Origin: Halictus rubicundus
Lineage: Eukaryota; Arthropoda; Insecta; Hymenoptera; Halictidae
Length of the DNA stretch: 64,000 bases
Direction: 5' to 3'
Assembly (NCBI RefSeq): GCF_050948215.1
Contig: NC_135165.1
Location: 3,632,501 to 3,696,500, forward strand
Shown here: positions 23,957 to 36,200 of the stretch, in pieces
Position numbering within the stretch: position 1 is the stretch's first letter
Layout: every line of letters begins with the position of its first letter
Translations under genes and position numbers: made by a program
Notes under the pieces: model-generated
Database searches by the model: none
Told to the model about the DNA's origin: nothing
Seen by the model: the letters and a program-made list of their open reading frames with translations, nothing else

Positions 23957-24244
23957 TCAGGGCTGCTGCGTGGCCTGGATCATCGCGATCTTCAGGTCCT
24001 TGGCCAAATGAGAAACGTCCACGACGCTGTCCACCATTTCTTGAACAGCGGTTACGTTCGGGAAGAACTGGGCAGCTTGCTTTGTTTTCGACACGGTCTG
24101 CGCCAGTGAATCGTTCAACGCGTTCGCGCATTGCAACACGCGTGTTCGGACATCATTCCTGATCACGTTCCTGTGCACAGTGTCGCCGATGTGCACCAAC
24201 CTGTGGGCGCTCAGCACCACGAACTTGCCGTGCGCCAGAAATAC
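23957..24244 (-). CDS. p130CAS: CAS exon 8: FAT-like C-terminus and stop
   Basis: Acceptor TTTCAACAG| just above 24244; 95 codons then TGA. VFLAHGKFVVLSAHRLVHIG matches the human CAS segment around FVAHSKFVILSAHKLVFIGD. The end, AMIQATQQP, is short and there is no extension beyond the last helix. Confidence 0.93.
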   Translation of the reverse strand, partial: VFLAHGKFVVLSAHRLVHIGDTVHRNVIRNDVRTRVLQCANALNDSLAQTVSKTKQAAQFFPNVTAVQEMVDSVVDVSHLAKDLKIAMIQATQQP

Positions 24245-27200
24245 CTGTTGAAACAAATTGAAAGGTTCTTTATCGAGAACGAAAATAGCTGAAGCAATTT
24301 TGCAATTTTATCATTCCAAATCTTCCCAAATAAAAAGAATTTTTGAGAAAATAGGGATCAAAATCTGCTCCGAGCAGGGTCGTGCAAAATTTGCTTAGTA
24401 ATTGGTACTTCCACAGTAATTGGGTCCCTTACCCTAGGCTTAATAGCCTTAAAGAACCCTCGTACAACCCTCCGTGTGTTTTCCTGATTTGGATTACTCA
24501 TAAGTTTTGCTTAACCCGGAACGAATTAACCGTGCCATAAGAGGGTTGATGAGTGTATAAAATGGGACAACCAAACACTAAAACCGAGGTGTCTGAAATA
24601 CCTTCTAAAACGAACGCAAACTAGTCAATTTGTTCAATAATTTTCCACAAAAGACACCTTACGTTTTCAATCGTCATAAGATAGTATTCGAGTTGCATTA
24701 TTCTGACTTTTACAAAATGGAGTATAGATAAGTTCCTGTGATCTTTTGCAGGGGAATGGATGGTACAGCACGTTCAGGATCCCGACGACGACAATAACGA
24801 TTAATTAACGAACGCGACCATAACGGATACTCGCCTTGGGCGGTTGGTTCAGCGCAACGGTTTGCATGAAAGCGTCGATGGCGTGAGTCAGGTGGTTTCC
24901 ATGCGTGACCACCTGGGCGGCGTAGAAAGCCAGCAATTGTTTGTCGTTGGGATCCATGGGTGTCGGGGTTGTGGGTGGCATTTGAATCGTCGCATTGTCC
25001 GCCTCGGATACGAGCAGGTCGTAATTGCTTCGGAGTTCTTGAGGCAGCGCCGCCCTTAGCTCCTCGCGTTGCTTCGCGACCACCTCCCTCGAATCAAGAT
25101 TCACGTAATCGTAATCCTCGCCGGCACCGCTGTTGTTGCTGCTGCCCGTCGAGATGATTGATGACCGTTTGAACAGCAGCGTCGAGTTACCCTGTTAACC
25201 GCGAGACCTCTTTCGAAACCACTTTCTCTAAAAATGCTCGATCGCCTGACGCGCGGATCCTCCTTTCTTCCATCTTCAGGAATTCATTTATCTTCGCGAT
25301 TTTTATACTGATTCCGACTCTCGATCGGACACGTGTACAGCTATGTCCGCGCTGAGGCAACGTCGAGCAACAATTTGTCGCCTTATTTAGTAAAAAGAAA
25401 GAAAGGAAGAAGGCAACAAAGAGGTGACGAAACGTTGCTTCGACGGGGACATATTTTTTTACTAATTTTACTTTGCAAGTTTTACAGCAATTTTCACGGC
25501 GTGTAGCAAAAGATTTCGGTTTTTAACTAAACTTTAGAAGTGAATTGTCTGTTCTTCTGGTGGCTCCTGAAGAGGAAGCCGAGAAATCACATGTCCAGTC
25601 AAGTGGAGGGTAGCATAGTGTTTCAACGAAGTTACTGTCGACTTCAATAAATGAGACAATTTCTGTAGCAATTCTCCGGCTTTCGGCAAAAGACTTTTAA
25701 GAAATTTTAAGAAGTGAATTGTCTGTTCCCCTGGTGGCTCCTGAAGAGGAAGCCGAGAAATCACATCTCCAGTCAAGTCCAGGGTAGCATAGTGTTTCAA
25801 TGAAGCTACAGTCGCCTTCAATATATGAGACAATTTCTGTAGCAATTTTCCGGCTTTTGGCTAAAGACTTAACAAATTTTAAGAATTGTCTGCTCCCCTG
25901 GTGGCTCCTGAAGAGGAAGCCCAGAAATCACACGTCCAGTCAAGTCCAGGGTAGCATAATGTTTCAATGAAGCCGCAGTCGACTTCAATAAATGAAACAA
26001 TTAAAATGAAGGGTAAAAGGAACTTGTTTAGCGAATTGGTAGAAATAAATTGGAGGCTCTTCGAGGAGACGAACACCGTCTGTTGAAGAGTTTCGTAGGT
26101 GCGCGTGGGGATGCTCACCTGAATGAAACTGGCGACCTGACGAACGTCTTCCGTGAGTGCCCGAGCGCACGCGATCAGCTGATCGAGCGGATCTGGCTGT
26201 GTGGGTGGCAGGAGGGTGGAAGGTGGCCCGTTTGTAGGTGTCGGGGCATCGCCACCCCCGCGACTGAGCTTCCCGGCGTCCCATTCCATCGCGTCCAGCT
26301 CGGTGGCAGCTTCCTGTACGAGCTTGTCGGAATCACGAAGGGCCTTGACCAGGGGTCGCAATTTCGTGGCCAGACCCTTGTCCGGTGCCTTGCCGGCGTT
26401 TCCCAGTGTGCCTGCGCAAAAATTGAACGAATCTCATCAAAATTCCTAATTTATTCAGAAAAGTATGGGTGTAAATAGACCCCCCTTGCGGCAATTACCT
26501 TCAGCGAATTCGGCCAGGTCATGCAAAGACGTTCTGAGCCTCAGGGCCGCCAGTCTGAGGTCCATCAGGGTCGCGTCCAGTCGTTGAGGCGTTCTCCAAA
26601 CGGGGCTGACGAAGCCAAGTAACCTGGCTATTGCGGCCGACGCTTCGTTCTGCAGCCTCTGCAGGCCTTCCAACGCGGAGTCCAGCTCCAACGGAAGTTC
26701 CTTGCTAACCGGAACATCGTAGATCTGCTGCGTTTGCGATGGCGGAGGCGGTGTTGGCGTTTTCGGCACGGGCGTGTTGTGCCGAGACGGTAACGAGGAT
26801 GCTGGAAGACGCGATCGGGGTACATCGTAATCCGGTGCAGCGAGGCTGGATCTGAAAGAGAAATCACATCGTTAGGCTCTGAAAGACTCTGAAAAGCTCT
26901 GAAAGACTCTGAAAAGCTCTGAAAGGCTCTGATTTCAAATCGCATAGAATACAGCTCCGAATGCATCGATCGCGAGAAGGGAATTTTCTCGAATTTTGTG
27001 TTCCTCAAATTTGTTTCCGAAGGTCGCGCAAGACGTGAGATTAAGAGCTTGAATTTTCCGAGTGCATCCAGCGAGAAGAAAGGATTTTGAATAGTTTGGA
27101 ATTCGCAGAAACAGAGGCAAATTAGAAGTCGTTTACGTAAATCAAAGGGGTGCTTTTGCTTCGAGCTTTTTGCCGTCGAACTTTCTGAAAAGCTTCAAAA

Positions 27201-30200
27201 TCCGAGCACGTAATCCGCTTCTCGAGCAAAACCACGGACGAAATCGTCGGACGGCAGGGTATTTGTCATTTGCCAAAGCGTAAACGGAACCAATTTCTCC
27301 GAAGCCGCGGTAGGAACGACCGCTGTTGGCACTGGTCCGGTATTTAAGCCCGAGCTTCTCGAAATAAATCTCTTCCTGGCAGCTGTGTGTCTCGCTACCT
27401 TCGCAAATATACACGGTTCATTGTACTCGATGTTGATGCTCCGGTCCGCACGGATTGCACGGCTAAACGTTGTTGTTGTTGTTGCTGCTCTCAGAAAGTT
27501 CGACGGAGAATTAAACGGAAGCTCAACGACCTTTGCGAATGAGAAATGTTAAAAGAAAAAAACCACTCAGCACAGAATTTTCACAAAATTATACAAAAAC
27601 ATATCAATCTGTAATCCTAGACCTAAGATCTTCTATTAAAGACGTCGAACCCGGAAGCTCGCGACTATGGAAATTGCAGCAAAGGCACAAAATCCACAAT
27701 TTAGTGACCGTAACAAATAGATGTAAAATCACTGCCTTGGAACACACACACACACAAACGAACCAGGTGTGACTAAAAAGGCAAACTCGAAAGGCCTGTT
27801 GGCCAACCCTCCGCAAACTGAATTGTATAAAGTGGCCTAAGCAGCCCCGAACAAACTTCCGTTTATGTTTGAGTTAGGGGCGGTTCGGACGCGGGGCGCG
27901 GCGCACGGTGGAATGAACAGATACTATAACGAGGTTCCGGGAGCAATTAGTTCGTTCTAGCATAGTGGACTGTATCAACATCCGATTCAAGGTATCGCGT
28001 ACCTGTTCGATCCGCTGAGGGACCCGTCGTTCGTGAGGCTGGACGCGGAGCTGCTCGGTGTCAGGGGTTGCAATGGCCTCGGCACGTCGTAGCAATCAAG
28101 GGGTGTGACGCCCGAACCTCCGGAGCAATTTGAGTTTGGCGTGCAGGAGGTGGGCTGCCTCGGGATATCATAGCAAGAGGGTGCAGGACTCGGACTGCTC
28201 GCCGGCGATGGAATCACTGGGACCGCTCGTGGAGGAACGTCGTAACACTCGCTCACATCACCGCCATTGTCTATCGAGCTCCTGGTGCCCGTGGTGTATC
28301 GCCCTGGAAGAAATTTAGGGGAACGGTGAAACGCTAATCGAAAGCGTAGCCGGCTCGAGGATCATGGCCCGCTAAACTCTGACGTTCGTTCTCTCTTCTG
28401 GGTCTGGCGTATCACTGCCTCCATTTGTGAAAATATTTTCTTCTAAAAAAGCTTCTGAGAAATTTTTGAGAGTTACGGAAAATAATAAAATACTTTTAGA
28501 TAGACACAGATAAAATTCATTCAATTTTTGTCCTATTTCTAGTTACGTTGTGATGCAGTAACGCTTGGTTCACACTAGATCTACAAGACCCGGCAAAATG
28601 ATGGACGCGAAATTTTTTAAATTCACAATTATTAACCCTTTGCACTCGAAGCCATTTTAACTCGAAACATTTCTTCCGACCTGGAATATTTCCCTTCTGT
28701 ATATATTTTTTCATGCTATACATACGAAAATGGGTGCAATTTACTCGTACAGTACTGAAATGTTTAGTAATTTATTAAATACATACAAATTTAATAATGT
28801 AAACAATATTTTGAATAATGATACAGCAATTTTTAATGGCGCCTTGTGAAGAGTTACAATAAAATTATTGCAATAAAAATGGCTGGAAATCTAAGTACCC
28901 ACAATTTTGTCACTTTTACAACGCAATGTGAAATAGTCAGTTTTAGTGCTTCGTAAATCTAGTGTTACAGTCCGAGTCGATAAAAATTGATGGTTAAGAA
29001 TCTCACTGTGAGATAAATTCCAAAAAAAGAGAGAATAAAATTGAGTGAACTGTTGTTGTAAATTTTGATGGCATGGAAGCCAATATACGTTATAGAGTTG
29101 AGACGATGGGGGAGTCCCTGAGGCGATGGTCAAAATTCACAGGAAATTATTAATCTCGTTACGTCGCGGACGACCCGTCAAATGGCTTTTATTTATGCAG
29201 GATGAAACGACCACGCGTACCTCCGGTTGAAGATGAAGGCAATTGCCGGTGTCACTCGAAGAAATTGCTGTTACGATTGCGTCTATTCGTTACGGATGAT
29301 CAAAGCGAGAGAACGAACGTCGACGATTCTGTACAGGGTGTCTCGCGCATACTGAACGTTTACTTCCTCGAGAAAAACCATAAGTTTCACACGGCGACTT
29401 TGTAGATCGCATTTCCTCTAGCATGGATACGGTATGACAAGGGACGTTCAGAATTGTTGCGAGTCGTGTGCTATGTGCTCGAAGTCGCACTGTGCTTCGA
29501 ATGGATCGTACAAAGGGGGTTGCAAACTTACCTGTGTTGTGTAATTGGTCGTTGTTCGAAGTCAGGGGTGAATCGTGTCTCGATGGCGGCGCAGGGCTTC
29601 CCCGATTCGCTGGAAGATCGTAAAAATACACGTCGCCGCACTTCTGAGGAGTCACCACCTGCACAGATCACGATCAAACACCGATTAATTACCGTTCGCT
29701 TCGACCTACACCGGAACAACCGAGACCCCACCCCTTCTCTCGGTTTTTCTTTTTGTGACTAGGGTGGTGGTGATCGGGCCGCTTGTTTACACCGATTCTA
29801 ATTAATTCCACCTGACCCCTTCGATCTTGGGAATTTACAATACGGTTTCTTGCGCTTACTTTACGATACGGTCATAAAACCTTCTCTGTCAACGAATAGA
29901 CAATAGCTCGACGCTACAAAGGAACTGCTGGAAAGTCTCGTAAATGGTCGACCATATTACGGTATTCCCAAGGTGCGTGGGCCTAAACAAATAACGCATT
30001 ACCTTCCAACGATCGTTTTGTTGTTTCGTAATTTCTGAAAGTGTGTTCAAAGATTTCCCAGTCCTTCGATCACGCTTCAATCTAGCAAACGATAAACTAA
30101 TTGCGAAATTCCCGAGATTTTTCGCGGGTAGATCCGTTAATAAAGTTAGTGGGTCAAAAGCGAGCTCGTTCCCTTGTCTCTTGTTTTAAAACTGGAACTC

Positions 30201-33200
30201 CAAGAGAGCACTCTCGAGTTTCTCCTGTTCCGCAGCGACGTTAATTTCATCAATCTGTTTATTGAATCTCCTCGGGAGACTCGCTCTGGTAATTGTTCTT
30301 TTTTTTCCCCCCCGACCACAATAAAATACGTCCACTCTTCTGTCACAGCACGCGGACGAAACGATACAGCATAATCTTCTGCAACGATCGCGGTGCGATT
30401 TTATCGGAATATACCGGGGATTCGTTCGTAGACCCGAATTTTCACGGGCCGGCGATCCATAATGCTGGCCGCTCGTAAAATCGTCGACATTAATCTGCGC
30501 CGCCTATAAACGCGCGAGCCGTGAAATCCTTTTAAACGAACGGGGGCAGAATGAAACGTTAATTGAAACGGTCCGTAGCGTGCAATTATAAAAGTAGTTC
30601 GATTTTCCAGTAAAACTTGATCGCACGAACCCGGCCCGCTTGCGCGTTTCGCGTCATGACTAGACTGCGGTTTGCGATCGGCATTTATTTCGTTGCTCGT
30701 TTTCATTGTTAAAACGTTTCGATAACTGCAATCTCCTTTACGAAGTATTCGAACAATTCAGCAGGAGAAACTCACGAATATTGTCCTGCGCGCTTTAGAC
30801 GACAAAGTGTACGAGGTTAATTTGACTACAGTGTTTAACATGTCCCAAATACCTAGCCGATAAAAGTCCCAGTATTATCCCCACTGCCGCAGACTATACC
30901 CCGTGAGGGGCCATGAGCCGAGGCCTCTAGAGCTTCACTGTCAAAATAGTACATATCTCCTGGCCGATATATGTCACTGACTGACTGGATAAATTTCTTT
31001 ATTCGAGCACACGATCATAATCGTGCGAGATCTAAAAAACTGCAAGCTTCGCATGTTTATAAGTAGATTGCAGATTTTATGACAAAACTGAGCATAATTT
31101 AAAACAGTAAAAATATTAAAAGAGTTTAGAAATACTGTTATATTATTTCCAACCTATTGAACATATCAACACTAGGTTGACGGAGCATTAAAAGTGAGTA
31201 TTTTACATTACTTCATAAAAATAAGAAGAATGTGTCTATCCAAGTTTTCAGCCATTTTTTAAATAATATATACCAAAGGAAATAAGTTTGTTGAGTAATT
31301 CCACGTAGATGGACCTTCACAATCTCAATAATCGTAAATTTAAAATATTAGAACCCGTCATTTTGACGGGTCCCGTAAACCTAGTGTTAAGAGAGAAAAT
31401 AAATTTCTATTTCACTCCAGTTCGTTGCAATTCCGGCAGAAAATTTTGATTCTGCGTAAACATCCGCAGTCTACGTATAAGACAATACACACGCGTATTC
31501 AGTGTTTACTGGATTTAATGTTAAATACCCGAACCGGTAGAAAGAAAATTATTCGAAAATTATTTTCGATCCGGTATCTCCGATTATAGTTAGTTACTTG
31601 GACAAACAGCTCCGTCGACGTCCACTGAAACCACACAGCGACAAACGGAAGCAATCGGGAACGTTTAAAAAGCCCGGTGCCGGAACTTTGTACACCCAGT
31701 ATAGCGGGCGTGAGCACGCGAAGCGCACTTGCCTTCTTTCCAACCGGTGAACCGCGAAGCTGCAAGGGAAAATGCAATTTCGTCGACAAAACTGGAGCGT
31801 AGGAGAGGGTGGAGGGCGGAGGGTGGAGGGGCTGGGCTCGTGGAATGAGAAACGAGGGACACACAGAGGGAGAGTGACGAAAGAAGAGGAAACGAGAGAG
31901 GAGAGCCGCGCATCCCCCTAGAGCGCAATCACCGGGCTCATCGTCCGCTGCTTTACAATAATAGAAGCTCTTCAAACCTTGCGTTACACATAAGCGTGCT
32001 ACACTTTTATTCTGTCTCCACCCTCGATTCCCAGGCCGCGACGGCTGAAAGATGTCCTCGTGTCTACTTGTGCGAGCGGCTCCTTTATTCGCTCGATCGA
32101 ATCGAATGTCACTCCGAATTTACACCACAAATGCATCTTAGGACAAGGGCGCACGGGGTTACCCTGAGATCGTCGACAACTCATTTCACCGACACTGTTT
32201 TCGTCGACACGATTTGACCGACATTAACTTTCGTGCACAGTATGTTTTCGTCGACAAATATTTTCATCTACACGGTTTGGCCGACACTACGTTTTCATTG
32301 ACACGGTCAAATCGTCAACAAATGTTTTCATCGACAGTCTATACTTAGCGACAGAATTAAGTTGATTCGTTCCACTGACATAATCCGCTGCATTTCAAAT
32401 TACATAAGTCTAGGCTCAAAAAATGTTTAAGTTATAATCCTCGTACAGGGTGTGGGCTTGGGGGGCGACGCCCCTCCACTACCGGGAAGGTAAGGGTTCA
32501 ACTTGAAAAATACTGTCTACGCTCGGTGGTCTGCCACGGAAAAGGGGATGTCATATTTTTGTATATTTCTTAGGCCATTATCTAGATCTAGAATATGGAA
32601 TCGAAAAAATAATAAGAATAGGTCTGGGTCAGATTTGAAATTGTGGCTGTCGATAAAGTACACGCGATATAGCAAAGGTACAAATTGGGAAGTATAATAA
32701 CAATTTCTTACGTAGCTATCACAGTTCGTGGAAACGAATGGACTCAAACCCGTTGGTAAATACGGACAGTCGATGAAAACATTTGTTGACGATTTGACCG
32801 TGTCGATGAAAACATAGTGTCGGTCAAATCGTGTCGATGAAAACAGTCTCGGTGAAATGAGTTGTCGACGATTTCAGGGTAACCCGGGCACACGAGGGGG
32901 CAGTTCAATTTACTATTTTACCAACGAAAATCGACCCAATCGAACCGATGTTCGGGTAGCTGAACATAAATTGCCCTACTCCATTTTTGCACGAATCAGT
33001 GTCTAGGGGTTGTGATACTATTGGTTTCGTTATCGAGGGTTGAAGGCGTGATAAATAATATTCGAGTGACAAAGTATCTTCGATTCCGTCGCAACTGCAG
33101 CTCGAGGCTCGGCGGTACAGCAGCGTGCTCTTCAACAGAACCACCCCCCAGAAGCCGCCATAGTCCGCATCCTCGGTTAGGCAGACAGCGCGGTTTCCCG

Positions 33201-36200
33201 CGACAATATCTCCCCCGACAAAAGGACGCTGTTTTCCGTTATCGTTGGCCGTGCTCGAAACGCGAAGCTCGAAATTCGTTTATTTTCGTCGAGTTTTTCC
33301 GGGGGTGGGTGGGGGGCGGGGGTGGTTGGTTCGCGGAACCGTTCCGCCGGTGCGGTAGTCGTCATGGTAACCATTAGGCGTGATCGCCGGATGAAATGGG
33401 GCCGCAATGATTTGCGGTCAACGCTCGATCACGGTTTATCGATGACGAGACCTCCCGCGGGACTTGGCCCCGGTACTTATACCTGGGAAAGGGGTGTGGC
33501 ACGTCGTTATTTCGAGGGTTGGCACCGATAAGGACTGACCCACATTCCCCGCGGATACTTCTCCGCTAGGATATCGAGCCTCCCGCCAGGCTCCAGCCAC
33601 CTTCTGTCCTCGTTTCCGGTTGATCGAAGCCTCCTGAGAACCTCGGGACTGCTTAAAACAATGAGGTCGAGCAGCCGGAAAATCGGTAACTGTCAACAGA
33701 GTGCGCGCACCAACCCCCTCTCCCCTCTCCCACCCCCGACGTCGGAACCGTCGGACCAAACCCCTGCGACTTTGCTTAATTGCTATAACCTTCGCGCGGC
33801 TCGTTCCCTCTGCTAATGAAAATACCAGTCTCCCGCGGCACACCGGTGCCAAAATTTACTGGGAACCGTAATTACTGCGGGTTTGATGCGTTTTCGTGGC
33901 AAAAATTAGTTGGCCGAGCGGACAAGATTGAAACGACTAGAAGGATTTAATGACACCCTATGGATTCGTCATTTTGCTGCACTCGATTTCTCTTGTCAGT
34001 GTTTTTGGATTGTTGGCGCTTGTAAATTGCGAATATGCATCTAGCAATGTTGCGTGTTGATTGTTACGAAGATTGGAAATGTAGCGTTACAAGAAAATGA
34101 TGGAGTGGAAAAATAAAATTTATACAACTCGTCCAAATTCATGAACGAACTAGACTGAACTGGACCATTATGCATTTACAGCATTTTTGAATTCATAAGA
34201 TATAAAAAGACCATAGATGAACAAATGTATTTTCACATATTTTTTAGGCAAGATCGTGCGCACACAGTAGATTCCAACCAACGGGATCCCGAACTAATTA
34301 GTTCGTTCCGTCCCATCCCGCCGTGTTGAACGTCCCAAAAATGTAAGGCGGCTATCAACCATAACTTTAAACGCGCCAGGGGGATATTAAATCTGTCCGG
34401 GAAACTGGCCGCAGATAAATCGCCCGAAGATAATTACCTTCAGCTCCAGCAGCAGCCGCCATTATTACACACCAAGTAAGATGCAAATGCATCGAGAATC
34501 CACCCTGTATACTGCGGAACGAGCTTTTCCGCTGTCAGCGACCCCCGACATCGATCTTCCCTCGGTTTGCAGAGGCCTGTCCCCCCGTCTTCCAATCCCG
34601 AATCGTAAATTAGTCCCGTTGTGTCCCGAATGCACCCGAAAATCAAACCTAATCCCGTTTCGTTCGCATTAGTTTCGTTCTAACCCCCGCGCGACCAAGA
34701 AATCCCCGCCGCGAGAGTCTCGGCGCCGCACGTGTAAACCGGTCGTAATCAGATTTGCAGCGAGGCTGAGTCACTGAATCGAGCACAGACGCGATCGAGT
34801 TTGCGATCGGGCATCGAGCAGCCATGCTGCCGCTGCAGAATCGCACAGAATTCGCCATATTTGCCACAAACTTCCTGGATCTGTCGTGCGTGTACACGCG
34901 CACACTTCAACCCCTTCGTCGTTCACGTTTACCGGCACTTTGGCCGAGTGTTTGATGATTTTAGACATTACGCAGCTGATACTAATTTGCGTATATTGTC
35001 AGTAAACGTTTATGCGCGAAATTTCAGATAATTCATCTATTAAATTATATTAGAATATATTTCGCTAAAGTTGGGCAGTTTCTGAACAACCGACACTGCT
35101 TCTATATTTATTCATGACAGAACAGAATTGAATCGGAGGCAAGAACGTAATGATAAAAATTTTTTGAACTTCAGTACACCTCTCCTAGAAGAGTTTGACT
35201 AGTCCCTAACCCATCGACCTAATTAAAAACAAGAATTTTGTAAAATTTTGTAAGTAAGTTTGCTACGAGATGAATGCTTTTAAAAGTCATTGCTACATTT
35301 TAACAGCTCCCAATTAATTTTAGAAGCTCCGATGAAATTTTTGGAGCGAGTACCAGAAATTTAAACAGTTTAGAGAAATTGGGGTATGCGGCGAGTTTTC
35401 GATTTGGACTCCCCTGCATCCGCGTTGTTCGACGAAATGGCGGCGTGTTCGCGTGGCCGTGCACAAAAGGTCATAAACTCTTGTGCAACACGGTCGTGTC
35501 TCTTGGGCGTTGCTCATCATTTATCGGGGAGGATCAGCAGCATCCAGTTGGATTAGCAACTCCCTGGTGACATGTACAGGGTTCTTGACTACATGTGCCA
35601 CATATTTTAGGGGGTCGGGCCAATCTAATCGTAAGATGGAAATCGCGAACGACGAAACCCCTGTTCAGGCTTTGCTCCTAAGCCAGTGACAATTGCAGTC
35701 GACTAATAACGTCTGCCAGCTAACAGTTCACAAATTAGACCACCTGATTGCCTTATAAAATAGAGCAATGACAACTCCATTAATTTTCAAAGCTCTAGAA
35801 CAACAACTGCTTCAGATACACCCAAAAAGAAAATTTTTAAAAAGTAACATTCTATTTTAGAATTTTATGTCTATATTTTTCTTCCATATCATAAAAATTC
35901 CAAAAATTATGATTACACCACGATTAGACTGGTGATGACGATACTTAATAAATTAATCCTTCCTGAACGTTGCGCCCCCCTAAACTTCCCAATCGTGTGT
36001 CCAAAATTAAAACTTTGAACAAAATATTGTTAAATTTAAAAATTGCATACGTGCTGTAAACGCATAAGGATCCCCAGCGTACTTATAATTAACAGTAATG
36101 AGCAAGGTGTTTTCAGCCTAAATTGAACATATCTGAACACTGCATTGTTCGGAGAAAAAAACGGGCGTTCGGAGAGTAAACTTTAAACAAAGGCGCGCCC

